NCBI GenBank assembly: GCA_039178805.1
Contig: JBCDFC010000074.1
Location: forward strand, 1 to 19,913
Reading direction: 5' to 3'
Length of the DNA stretch: 19,913 nucleotides
From: Thermohalobaculum sp039178805
GTDB lineage: Bacteria; Pseudomonadota; Alphaproteobacteria; Rhodobacterales; Rhodobacteraceae
Shown: positions 1-7,932 of the stretch, in pieces
How the letters are laid out: every line of letters starts with the position of its first letter
How positions within the stretch are numbered: the first letter of the stretch is position 1
The notes under the pieces: model-generated
Databases searched by the model: none
Told to the model about the DNA's origin: nothing
What the model saw: the letters and a program-made list of their open reading frames with translations, nothing else
Translations under genes and position numbers: made by a program

Positions 1-7
1 CGAAGGC

Positions 8-1288
8 TCACTGTACGGCCACCCCAAACAGTGTCTGGTGCATGACCGAGTAGACGTCGGTCGAGTCCATCAGCGGTCGGATCAGTTCGCTGTTAAAGCC
101 GGCGCCTCGCACTAGAATGCCGCCGGCAACGTCGCTGTAGCCGGTCCAAGCGATGCCGTAGAAGAGCGTGTTTCCGTTGCGATCCGGCGCCGTCTCGAAC
201 GCATCGCCAAACGCCCCCTGAACGCCGTGCAGCACCCCGCCGCCCCGCGTCGTGGCCGCGACCGGACCCTCTTCTTGACGGTAGACTTGCAGACCGCCCG
301 CGTCGGAGTCCGCAGTCATGAGGAGCAGCGTATCGTCGCGCCCCTCAAGGAACTCGAGCACCGTGCCGACGGCGGCGTCGGCGCGCCTCAGCGCCTCGAG
401 CGTGCCGGCGGCATTCATGTTGTTAGCGATGTTGTCGGTGCCTTCTTCCTCGATCACCGCGAAAAAGCCGTCCTCATCGCGGCTGACGATCTCCAGCGCG
501 ACCTCCGACATCTCGGCCAAGCTCGGCGCATGGTCCCAATAGGTCGGCTTGCCCTCGATCAGGTTCCGTTCACGCTCCTGATCGTTGAAGGTGTGGTTGT
601 GGGCGAAGACGCCCAAAAGCTTGTCGACATTCGCAAGGTCGAGCGCCATCAGCTCATCCCGCGTGAAGACAACTTCGTAGCCAAGCTCCTGCGCGCGTTC
701 GATAAGATTGAGGCCGTCCTTGCGCTTGCCCGGGCCATGGCGCCCCTCGGTGCCCACGGGCAGCAGGAGCCGTTCGCCCCCTGCCATGATGACCTGAGCG
801 CCGGACTCGATCACCTGACGCGCGATATCGGCGGCGTTCCTCCGGCTTTTGGTCGAGGCAACGAAGACCGCGGTGCCAGGCTCGGCAATATGACCCGACT
901 GCACCAGAGCGACGGCCTTGCCAGCCGCCATCGCCTCTTGAGCGACCGACATCTTCTTCCCGGAAGCAGCAGTGAGGGCCTCTTTGCCGTTCATGCCGAA
1001 ACAGGCGGCGACCACCTTGATCCCATAAGCATGCGCCGTTGCCCCACCGTGAGAAGTGCCGGTCACCCGGTCGGCCATATGCCCGGTATAGACGCCAAGG
1101 GCCGGGAGCTTGTCCCAGTTGAGTTCCCCATCCGGCCCGACCGTATGCATCCGAGCTGCCAGCCAATGGTTCACACCTGTCCCGTCCGGATGCAGGAAAA
1201 TGACGTTGCCGGTATCCTGCGCAGCCACCGGATTGGCCGCACAAAGCATCAGCCCACCAATGGCCGCGCTGCGGGTGAAATTCAGCAT
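8..1288 (-). CDS. Secreted alkaline phosphatase-superfamily protein with altered metal ligands
   Basis: 426 aa in the PhoA-type alkaline phosphatase superfamily, expected to hydrolyse phosphate esters in the periplasm. A signal peptide is visible (residues 1-23, ending AAQ). Recognisable blocks are PDGTG (metal Asp D35), TSHGGATA (nucleophile region, S79), an E280/D285 block matching E. coli E322/D327, and TADSDAGG (D327). Lined up by eye, the three zinc histidines of E. coli PhoA (H331, H370, H412) correspond to N289, S328 and W381, so activity and metal content are uncertain. The ATG at 1288 was chosen because AGGAGA lies just upstream and it starts directly at the signal peptide; an in-frame start 60 nt upstream adds a non-signal extension. 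The gene is transcribed alone toward the left edge. Superfamily membership is solid; the substrate is unknown. Confidence 0.85.
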   Translation of the reverse strand: MLNFTRSAAIGGLMLCAANPVAAQDTGNVIFLHPDGTGVNHWLAARMHTVGPDGELNWDKLPALGVYTGHMADRVTGTSHGGATAHAYGIKVVAACFGMNGKEALTAASGKKMSVAQEAMAAGKAVALVQSGHIAEPGTAVFVASTKSRRNAADIARQVIESGAQVIMAGGERLLLPVGTEGRHGPGKRKDGLNLIERAQELGYEVVFTRDELMALDLANVDKLLGVFAHNHTFNDQERERNLIEGKPTYWDHAPSLAEMSEVALEIVSRDEDGFFAVIEEEGTDNIANNMNAAGTLEALRRADAAVGTVLEFLEGRDDTLLLMTADSDAGGLQVYRQEEGPVAATTRGGGVLHGVQGAFGDAFETAPDRNGNTLFYGIAWTGYSDVAGGILVRGAGFNSELIRPLMDSTDVYSVMHQTLFGVAVQ

Positions 1289-1832
1289 GGGGCTCTCCTG
1301 TTCCCATCTCTCACGAGAAGCGCACGGATATCCGATCGCTTGCGCCACCTATCACCACAGTAGTGCAACGGAGCAGCGTCGACGCCACAACATAACCGTG
1401 ACAGGCCGTTCAAGGCGCCGGTGAAACAGACTTATCGCACGGTGACGGGAAGCAGCGTTCGCGAGGGTGCGCGCATCTCAAAAAAGCGACCACAGCTCCA
1501 TCGTGCAGTCGATCGGCTCAAAAGTAACTCTACAGATAAACTCCTGAAATCGGGTGGCTGATCGTCATTTTACCGCTGTATCCGGGCAGTGTGTTGCAAT
1601 AACCTTCGTCCGATTGACTGCCACAGTCACTCACGCTGAAGTCGAAGATAACGATCACTGCTATTCACCAACCGATGATTAAATCGTGATTGGCGATGCC
1701 GCCCATGGTCGTTCGCTGTACTACATACTCGTCCGACGAAACCCGTGAACTTCGGCAACCGACACCCGTGGCCGAGCTGAATACTGACACACGCGAACGC
1801 TGCCCCCAGACCTCCATGCGAAAGGCGCTGCA
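1289..1832. other. Intergenic region between divergent genes
   Basis: 544 bases with no convincing gene, between the divergent phosphatase and DUF3179 genes. Base composition is visibly richer in A+T than the flanks. It should hold both promoters, but no clear -35/-10 pair was found. Short frames here lack ribosome sites and family similarity. A weak Pho-box-like direct repeat at 1387-1404 (minus strand) is described under findings. Confidence 0.6.
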
Positions 1833-3218
1833 ATGAAAATGATGACCGCCCCGTCGCTCCATCGCCTCTTCACTGCGCCGCTGCTCGCGCTGTCACTTGC
1901 CATAGCGTCTCCGTCGCATGCGGCGGAGTCGAAACCTCTGCCGTCCTATGTCGTCGAGCAGTTCGGCCATCCCCCGGCGACCCCAACGGGCCCGATTTCT
2001 GGGGAGCTTAAGGACGCCATACGGGTCGTCTTCATCGAAAGCTTGGAAGAGTCGCTCTGGGACGACGACCAAGAGGCAGCCTTGCAGACCATCGCCGCTT
2101 CCGGCGATCCGCGGCTTGCCTGGATCATCAGCGACATGATGCGGTTCACGTGGCGTCAGAGTTTTGACAACGCATTGGCCGAGGCCGCTGCCAAACTGCT
2201 GCAGATCGAGTTTCAGTCGCACCGGCGTTGGGGCGAGGTGACCGACCACCTGATCGCTTGGGACATTCCCTCCTATCCCGGTTACCTCGAAGCGAAGCGG
2301 GCCATCTTCACCAACTTCGTGCCGGGTTGGGAGCGGATCTTTATCGAGGGCGATATCGATTGGCGCCTTGTCTCATGGGGTGGCGTGCCCATCGACAATC
2401 GCGCCTACGACACGACGAACGAGCCCTGCAACTGCATCCCCGCAAGCGACAATCCCGAAGTGAGCAGCGCCGAGGAGGCCACCTGGCTGAAGGATGACGA
2501 CATCGTCTTCGGCATCGAGGTCAACGGTGAGTATCGGGCCTATCCGCGCCGCATCATGGAAGTGCGGGAGATGGTGAACGACACGCTCGGAGGGCGGGAC
2601 CTCGGCATTCCCTACTGCACCCTTTGCGGCGCCGCGCAGGCCTATTTCACTGATGATGTTCCGGATGGAGTGGAGCGGCCCATCCTGCGGACATCGGGCC
2701 TTTTGATCCGGTCCAACAAAGTAATGTTCGATCTCAACACTTATTCGGTGTTCGATACGTTCCTCGGCAACGCCGTGACCGGGCCGCTCTCGGAGAAGAA
2801 AGTTCAGCTCAAGCAGGCCTCGGTGGTGACGACCGATTGGGGTACCTGGAAAAAGGAGCATCCTGAGACGACGGTGTTGGTCGAGCGCCTCGCCCTCGGC
2901 CGCGACTTCGACTTCCGCAGTGGCCGCGACGCGAACGGGCCGATCTTCCCAGTCGGCGACGTCGATCCGCGCCTGTCGGTGCATGAGGATGTGATCGGCG
3001 TGGTTACGGCATCCGGGGAGCCGGTTGCCTTCCAGCGTAGCACGGCGTTCCTTGCGCTGAAGGATGGTCAGGAGATCGCGTATGAGAATGTCAGGCTCGA
3101 GCTCGAGGCCGGCGGTATCAAGGCGGTCGATGCCGATGGATCGGATCTGGGCAGCCACGAAGCGTTCTGGTTCGCCTGGTCGCAGTTCTACCCCGGCACC
3201 GTGCTTTGGGCCCCGTGA
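1833..3218 (+). CDS. Secreted DUF3179 domain-containing protein
   Basis: 461 aa with a clear Sec signal peptide (residues about 1-30, cleavage likely after SHA). The DUF3179 domain fills roughly residues 180-455, with the characteristic block GIPYCTLCGAAQAY (C262 and C265 form a CxxC) and the following LLIRSNKVMFD and SVFDTFLGNAVTG segments. A second cysteine pair (CNC, 199-201) precedes it. The biochemical role of DUF3179 is not established; members are typically exported, and the CxxC suggests metal or disulfide chemistry, which is inference. The N-terminal region (about 31-180) is helical and may be a separate repeat-like domain. The start ATG is the first of three closely spaced ATG codons with a weak ribosome site. 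A small secreted protein follows 43 nt downstream and could be co-transcribed. Confidence 0.88.
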   Translation: MKMMTAPSLHRLFTAPLLALSLAIASPSHAAESKPLPSYVVEQFGHPPATPTGPISGELKDAIRVVFIESLEESLWDDDQEAALQTIAASGDPRLAWIISDMMRFTWRQSFDNALAEAAAKLLQIEFQSHRRWGEVTDHLIAWDIPSYPGYLEAKRAIFTNFVPGWERIFIEGDIDWRLVSWGGVPIDNRAYDTTNEPCNCIPASDNPEVSSAEEATWLKDDDIVFGIEVNGEYRAYPRRIMEVREMVNDTLGGRDLGIPYCTLCGAAQAYFTDDVPDGVERPILRTSGLLIRSNKVMFDLNTYSVFDTFLGNAVTGPLSEKKVQLKQASVVTTDWGTWKKEHPETTVLVERLALGRDFDFRSGRDANGPIFPVGDVDPRLSVHEDVIGVVTASGEPVAFQRSTAFLALKDGQEIAYENVRLELEAGGIKAVDADGSDLGSHEAFWFAWSQFYPGTVLWAP

Positions 3219-3261
3219 GAACCGTCGCCCGGTCGAGGGGTGGCGCGGTGTGAGCGGCGGG

Positions 3262-3636
3262 ATGGCGATGCGCGCTTTGGCACTGATCGCCTTCCTCGCC
3301 GTGCCCGCCACGGCCGATGAGCGCGAGGCATTCTACGGAACCTGGGGCACGGCAAAGCAATGCTCGCGCGTACCCCTCAAGCCCACCGGAACGGTCCTGG
3401 CAGAGCCCTTTGAGATTGGGCCGGAGTGGTTGAGACACGGGAAGATCTGGTGTCGTCTGACTTGGTACCCGGCCGAGGCGCGCGAGAACGGTGCGTTCAC
3501 CGCGGCTCAAGCGCAGTGCGGCGAGGACGCAGTCCGTGGCTACTTTCTCCGCATGGAGCTATCGGAGGGGCGCCTGCAACTACGCTGGAACTTCCTGATC
3601 TCAAGCGGTCCGTTGGACCGCTGCCCCAGCTCGTGA
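3262..3636 (+). CDS. Small secreted cysteine-containing hypothetical protein
   Basis: 124 aa. Not recognised as a named family. It begins with a short signal peptide (ALALIAFLAVPATA) followed by DEREAFYGTWG, and carries four cysteines in the mature part (CSR, CRL, QCGE and DRC near the C-terminus), compatible with two disulfides in the periplasm. The FYGTWG and late cysteine arrangement resemble small periplasmic proteins of alphaproteobacteria, but no function can be assigned. The start is uncertain: GTG at 3250 has GAGGGG 9 nt upstream, ATG at 3262 and ATG at 3268 are also in frame and all keep the signal peptide. It lies 43 nt after the DUF3179 gene in the same direction, suggesting a two-gene unit. 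Confidence 0.65.
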   Translation: MAMRALALIAFLAVPATADEREAFYGTWGTAKQCSRVPLKPTGTVLAEPFEIGPEWLRHGKIWCRLTWYPAEARENGAFTAAQAQCGEDAVRGYFLRMELSEGRLQLRWNFLISSGPLDRCPSS

Positions 3637-3752
3637 ACGAAGCGCGCGCCATACACGATTGAGGTAGCGGCGCGATCGCCGGTTCTCACAATGAGCGGCG
3701 GGCACAGGCGGCGTTGGGTTTTTCTGATTGCCGCTTTGCCGGTCGGTCGACG

Positions 3753-3773
3753 GGATGCCCTGTCGGGGCATCC
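3753..3773. terminator. Hairpin between convergent genes
   Basis: Perfect 8-bp inverted repeat GGATGCCC / GGGCATCC around a 5-nt loop (TGTCG), in the 150-base gap between the stop codons of the plus-strand small secreted protein and the minus-strand REC-histidine kinase. The position fits a bidirectional terminator, but no T-tract follows on either strand, so intrinsic termination is only possible, not shown. Confidence 0.35.
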
Positions 3774-3786
3774 GCTCAGCCGCACA

Positions 3787-4920
3787 TCATTGCTGAAACA
3801 CGGGGGGGCGACCGTTCTCGGCCGGTTGTCCGCGGAGCGTGAACCTGAATGCCGTGCCGACGTCCTGACCTGGTTCGCACCAGATCTTACCGCCATGGCG
3901 CTGGGCAATTTTCCAGCACGTCGCGAGGCCTAGGCCCGTGCCCGCGAACTCGCTATCGCAATGTAGGCGTTTGAAGGGCTCGAAGATCTGCTCCGCACAG
4001 TCGCGGTCGATACCGATACCGTTGTCGCTGACACAGATCGTGACCTGGTCGGACGCTGCACCCCGCGTCTCGGGCTCAGCGGTGACGGAGATCATCGGCA
4101 CGCTGCTCCGATTGTATTTGATCGCGTTCGCCACGAGGTTCTGCAAGAGCAGGGTCAGCTCGGCCTGGTTCCCGATCACGACCGGCAGACCGTGGCCATG
4201 GACGAGGGCACCGGACGCCGCGATCTCCGTCCGCAAATTGGTGAGTACGGCGTTCAGCACGTGACCCAGGCTGCAGGGCTCCTGCGAGAATGTGCCGTCG
4301 AGGCGGATGTGCTCGGACAACGAGCGAATGAGCTCCTGGCTGGTCTGCGCGCAATTCACGATCTCGGTCAGATACGAGCGCACGACCTCCTTCGCTTCGA
4401 AGTCATTGAGGGCTTCCGACGCCAAGGCTTCCATCGTGGCGATCGGCGATGCGAAGTCATGCGCCAGCATGTGCGAGAACGTCTTCAGGTTCTCCTGCTG
4501 CTCAGCGATCTTCTTCTGCATCATCGTCATCGAAAGCGCGTTCGCGACGATGTTTTTCATCGAGTCCTTGCAAATCACGCTTTTCGGAATGTAGTCCGCA
4601 GCGCCCGAGTGCAGCGCCGTTGTCGCCAGACGCTCATCCCCGCTGCCCGTCACCATGACGATCGCGGTCGAGGGCCAGGCCTCCTTGATCGCGCGCAATC
4701 CGGATAGACCGTCATGGTCGCCAAGCAAGTAGTCGAGCAGCACGATATCCATCATCCGCCCGTCACGGCGGCTGAGCGCGTCGACCACACTCTCACTTTC
4801 ACTGACTTGCGCGTTCGTCACGCCAGCATGCAGGGCGCGCCGCAGAAGCTTCCGATCTCCAGCATCATCGTCAATGATATGGGCGCGTATCGGTGTGGCA
4901 CCCTGGAAAAAGTCCTTCAT
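3787..4920 (-). CDS. REC-histidine kinase (receiver N-terminal, kinase C-terminal)
   Basis: 377 aa, soluble (no membrane segment). An N-terminal receiver domain (about 11-128) carries the acidic pocket DDD (17-19), phosphoacceptor D63 in LLDYLLGDHDG, T91 and K113 (YIPKS). A linker helix leads to a HisKA-like dimerisation domain with H154 in SHMLAHDFASPI, then a HATPase_c domain: N box NLVANAIKYN (261-270), G1 DNGIGID, F box FEPFKRL, G2 GTGLGL. So the receiver may gate a cytoplasmic kinase. It is the last gene of a four-gene unit; its ATG overlaps the stop of the upstream response regulator by ATGA, which implies translational coupling. No output domain is present. Domain calls are firm; the signal and the partner are inferred from the operon. 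Confidence 0.93.
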   Translation of the reverse strand: MKDFFQGATPIRAHIIDDDAGDRKLLRRALHAGVTNAQVSESESVVDALSRRDGRMMDIVLLDYLLGDHDGLSGLRAIKEAWPSTAIVMVTGSGDERLATTALHSGAADYIPKSVICKDSMKNIVANALSMTMMQKKIAEQQENLKTFSHMLAHDFASPIATMEALASEALNDFEAKEVVRSYLTEIVNCAQTSQELIRSLSEHIRLDGTFSQEPCSLGHVLNAVLTNLRTEIAASGALVHGHGLPVVIGNQAELTLLLQNLVANAIKYNRSSVPMISVTAEPETRGAASDQVTICVSDNGIGIDRDCAEQIFEPFKRLHCDSEFAGTGLGLATCWKIAQRHGGKIWCEPGQDVGTAFRFTLRGQPAENGRPPVFQQ

Positions 4921-5369
4921 CTAACCTCCGGCATCTCCACGACGCGCCAGTATCGCTCGAGCATCGTTGTCAGCTCGAGAAAGTCGTCGCCCGCGCGATC
5001 CTTCACCACGTATCCGGCGACGTGATTCCCATAGGCGGCAGAGATATCAGCAGGATCTTTTGAAGTCGTAAGCATGAAGACGATGAGCTTGTGCAGCGCG
5101 GGGTCACGGCGGATCTCGCTGATGAGCTCATGGCCACTCATCATGGGCATGTTGATGTCGACGAGAAGGATGCACGGGGTGCCCGGATCGATCTGGGCCT
5201 TGTTGCGAAGATAGACGAGCGCTGCGGGCCCATCCGTGACCCTGTGCATCTCATTCGCGATCTTCGCCTTGCGAAACGACCGCTGGACGGCTTTGGCGTC
5301 GCCGTCGTCGTCATCGACCAGTAGGAGCTGAATGGGCTTCGCTCCGTGGGGTGGGATGCTATCGATCAT
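4917..5369 (-). CDS. Single-domain response regulator (CheY/Rcp1-like)
   Basis: 150 aa, only a receiver domain. Acidic residues in LLVDDDDGD (17-24), phosphoacceptor D71 in LLVDINMPMMSG, T101/T102 and K123 (GYVVKD) are all present, so it should be phosphorylatable. The NMPMMSGHE block and length resemble Rcp1-type regulators found beside phytochrome-like kinases. With no output domain it likely acts by protein contact or as a phosphate shuttle. Start ATG at 5369 has GAGGAAG upstream; the frame remains open further upstream, but that is a shadow of the kinase gene. It overlaps the upstream kinase by ATGA (5366-5369) and the downstream REC-kinase by ATGA (4917-4920). The likely route is kinase to this receiver, then cross-talk with the REC-kinase; this route is inference. 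Confidence 0.93.
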   Translation of the reverse strand: MIDSIPPHGAKPIQLLLVDDDDGDAKAVQRSFRKAKIANEMHRVTDGPAALVYLRNKAQIDPGTPCILLVDINMPMMSGHELISEIRRDPALHKLIVFMLTTSKDPADISAAYGNHVAGYVVKDRAGDDFLELTTMLERYWRVVEMPEVR

Positions 5370-6799
5370 GCGGCTTCCTCCTTCTCCCGGGTTACGCGGC
5401 TGCCGCTTGGCCAGGTGAACCGGATCATGCAGCCGCGCTGATAGCCGGCTGTGATCCAGACCGCGCCGCCGGCCAGCTCGACGGTCTTCTTCACGATGGC
5501 GAGGCCCATGCCGCTGCCTTCGACCTGATCCCGGGGCTGTAGTGTCCGAAACATGCCGAAGACCCTGTCGTGGTGTTCTACGGGGATGCCGGGCCCATCG
5601 TCCTGCACGCCGAATTCCAACCAACCCGGGCGCTGCAGCAGTAGGATCTTGATAGCACCGGTCTGGCGATCATGGTGTTTCACCGCGTTCGTGACGAGGT
5701 TCAGCAGCACCGTACGCAGCGGCATGGCAGAAACCGTGATGGCGGCAAGGCCGGGGTCGCGCTCGATACGGAACCCGGGAGGGACCGCGGCAAGGGCGAC
5801 GACGTCGTCGATCAGCTCATCGCCGGAGACGAGCTGAATGGCCTGGTCCCCCCTGCCGATCCGTGAGTGTTCGAGCAGATCGTCAAGCAACCGGTCCATG
5901 CGCGAGACGCGGTTTCGCAAGAGAACCATACTCTCCCGGGTGTCGTCGTTAAGATAGGGTTCGAGATCCTCCTCCAGCCAACGCGAGGTGTTCTCGATCA
6001 CGCGGAGCGGTGCTTTGAGGTCGTGCGAGGCGACGTAGGCGAAACTGTCGAGTTCCTGGTTGGAGCGTTCGAGCCTGTCGGCCTTCTCCTGAATATCGAG
6101 ATAAGCGTCCCAGAGCCGTCGTTGCATCTCGGCAAACTCCAGCCTCAGATCGCCGAACTCGTCGCGCCGCGGTGGGGCGCTCGTGTCGAGCGGCGTCTCG
6201 ACGGTCGCATCGGCGATCTCTTCCGTCAGCGTCTGCAGCGGGATGAGCGCGGCGTAGCGGAAGCTGAGCCAGATACCCGGAAGCCCGAAGGTCAAGCTCA
6301 AGACGGACGCCCAGATGGATGTGAGCAGCACGTTCTCCGCGTCCTGGCGACGTGCCGATGTCCGATGCACGAGTTGATTGGCGATGGCTGAGACTTCCTG
6401 CAGGCGCGCGATGATGCGCCCGACCCTAATCCGTTGCAGCCCCGGATTGGCGTCATCATTGGACAGAATCACCGCGTCGAAAGCCTGCGAAAGCTCCACA
6501 AGAAGCTGAGAGAGGCGCGCCGCACCCAACGGGTCCACTGCGCCAAGTCCTGCGAGGCTTTCTTGCGTCAACGCGACTTCGAAGCGCCACTGTGCACGCA
6601 CGCGATCCGATGGGCGCTGCAACCCCTCCATGGCCAGCATGCTGAAGTCGTGGATGTGGCGCCTGAGCGCGTCTGCCCGCAGATAGTCGCGCCCGGCATT
6701 CTTGTGACCGCTATGCGCCCAAAGCATCAGCCCAACGAGCGAGACCAGAACCGCGCCGCTGAGCGCTGCCGCTAGTGCCGATTTCATCGCGAGCCGCAT
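5366..6799 (-). CDS. Membrane sensor histidine kinase
   Basis: 477 aa. Two membrane segments (about 7-28 and 158-178) enclose a helical periplasmic sensor region of about 130 residues with no recognised small-molecule fold. A HAMP-like region (about 179-232) and a short coiled coil lead to HisKA with H259 in YVASHDLKAPLRV, then HATPase_c: N box NLVTNAVKHH (367-376), G1 DDGPGIP (400-406), F box FGMF, G2 EGSGMGL (427-433). All kinase motifs are intact. The HDLKAPL H-box is of the phytochrome-like kinase type. The binding-protein gene lies only 3 nt upstream, so the periplasmic region is a plausible docking site for it. Start ATG at 6799; an alternative in-frame ATG lies 4 codons later. It overlaps the response regulator gene by ATGA. 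Confidence 0.93.
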   Translation of the reverse strand: MRLAMKSALAAALSGAVLVSLVGLMLWAHSGHKNAGRDYLRADALRRHIHDFSMLAMEGLQRPSDRVRAQWRFEVALTQESLAGLGAVDPLGAARLSQLLVELSQAFDAVILSNDDANPGLQRIRVGRIIARLQEVSAIANQLVHRTSARRQDAENVLLTSIWASVLSLTFGLPGIWLSFRYAALIPLQTLTEEIADATVETPLDTSAPPRRDEFGDLRLEFAEMQRRLWDAYLDIQEKADRLERSNQELDSFAYVASHDLKAPLRVIENTSRWLEEDLEPYLNDDTRESMVLLRNRVSRMDRLLDDLLEHSRIGRGDQAIQLVSGDELIDDVVALAAVPPGFRIERDPGLAAITVSAMPLRTVLLNLVTNAVKHHDRQTGAIKILLLQRPGWLEFGVQDDGPGIPVEHHDRVFGMFRTLQPRDQVEGSGMGLAIVKKTVELAGGAVWITAGYQRGCMIRFTWPSGSRVTREKEEAA

Positions 6800-6802
6800 C
6801 GT

Positions 6803-7795
6803 TCAGCGCAGTCCGATGACGCTTACCGTCTCAGGCGCTTCGGCGAGCAACGGATCCGCGTGCAGGAACTGCAGAAAGTTCGGCACCGCGCCTTGCGACA
6901 ATCCACGCTCGACACGAAACCAAGCCTCATCTTCCATGAGCCGCAGCAGCCCCTGCGAGAGCCCGAGCCTCAGGGTGTGCTTCGGCCAGAGATACTCCAC
7001 GATCTCAAGGTCGATATCGAGGCGCTGGGCGAGGATGCGCCGAGCCGCTTCCGGGCTGTCCTCCGCCATCCGCAATGCAGCGAGGAGGCCGCGCAGCACG
7101 GCGCGCGCCGGCCCTTCGTTTTCCGCAAACCAGGCTGACATTCCGTGCAGAAGGAAGTGGTATTCATGCTCCGCCGGATTGCTGAGTTCCACAAAACGGT
7201 CGCCGAGCTCGATCGAAATCTCACGCAGATACGGATCCCATACGACCCCGCCATCGATGGTCTCGGAAATAGCTGCCGACACGATCTCCGGCGGGCGTAG
7301 CTTCAGAACCTCGGCCGGACGCACGTCATTGGTGAGCAGCAGGCGTTCGAGGACGAAATCCGCGAAGCTGTTCGGCACGACCGCCAGGATCTTGCCTTTG
7401 AGGTTCGACTGCTGATCGAGGCCGCGATCCGCGTTACCGAAAAGGCTGATCGTCCGTGATTGCGAGATCGAGGCGAGCACGCGCAAATCGGATCTCTCGA
7501 AGGCTTTCGAGATAAACGCGTATTCCGAGCTCGTCCCCAACTCCGCCTCCCCCGCGAGGACGGCAGGCGCCGTAAGCGTTCCTGAAGTATAACGCTGGAC
7601 CGAGACATCGACGCCCGCCTCCCTGAACAGCCCCACCGCGTCGGCCAACCAAACGAGGATTGCCGTAGGGGTGGCCGCGATCCTGATCGATCGACCCGGG
7701 TCGCCACGCGCTGCCAGCAGCCTCGGCGCGGAGGCCGCGTAAAATCCAGCGGCAAGCAGGGAACGGCGGGAGAGGCTTGGCGAACCAGATTTCAT
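6803..7795 (-). CDS. Periplasmic ABC-type substrate-binding protein (NMT1/SsuA/TauA-like)
   Basis: 330 aa. A twin-arginine-like signal (SRRSLLAAGF, residues 9-18) is followed by a type-II periplasmic binding fold of the NMT1/SsuA/TauA group: IRIAATPTAILVWLADAVGLF at the start of the domain, VQRYTSGTLTAPAVLAGEAELG, then the hinge-region GKILAVVPNS and DGGVVWDPYL segments. Such proteins usually bind nitrate, sulfonates, thiamine precursors or other small ligands; the ligand here cannot be told. No permease or ATPase gene is nearby; instead a histidine kinase follows after 3 nt, which suggests a sensory role. ATG at 7795 was chosen because GGAAAG sits upstream and it starts at the signal; a GTG at 7816 is in frame but adds seven residues with no better ribosome site. 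First gene of the four-gene unit. Confidence 0.85.
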   Translation of the reverse strand: MKSGSPSLSRRSLLAAGFYAASAPRLLAARGDPGRSIRIAATPTAILVWLADAVGLFREAGVDVSVQRYTSGTLTAPAVLAGEAELGTSSEYAFISKAFERSDLRVLASISQSRTISLFGNADRGLDQQSNLKGKILAVVPNSFADFVLERLLLTNDVRPAEVLKLRPPEIVSAAISETIDGGVVWDPYLREISIELGDRFVELSNPAEHEYHFLLHGMSAWFAENEGPARAVLRGLLAALRMAEDSPEAARRILAQRLDIDLEIVEYLWPKHTLRLGLSQGLLRLMEDEAWFRVERGLSQGAVPNFLQFLHADPLLAEAPETVSVIGLR

Positions 7796-7932
7796 CGAAC
7801 TTTCCAACGCAAACACTTCGTAAACGACGCCATCATCGACTGAACCGGTTTACAAACTCTTGACCATAGCGCGCTGGGCTGGGTGCTGATCGGCGCGACG
7901 TGCGGCATTCTGTGAACGCGACTGGAGACGAG
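7796..7932. promoter_or_regulatory. Shared divergent upstream region
   Basis: 137 bases between the starts of the minus-strand signalling operon and the plus-strand PPOX gene, so both promoters should lie here or overlap the gene starts. A perfect 8-bp palindrome AACCGGTT (7843-7850) is followed at once by a GTTT/AAAC inverted repeat (7848-7857), a possible operator. A TTGACC (7860-7865) could be a -35 for the plus strand, but no matching -10 is seen. The role is inferred from position. Confidence 0.35.

Noticed and set aside
227..1363. Long plus-strand frame opposite the phosphatase
   Set aside because: It is antisense to a recognised alkaline phosphatase, shows no family similarity and has the Arg/Leu/His-rich composition of a GC-driven shadow.
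2373..3311. 312-codon minus-strand frame opposite DUF3179
   Set aside because: It is complementary to the clear DUF3179 gene, with no ribosome site and no recognisable domain.
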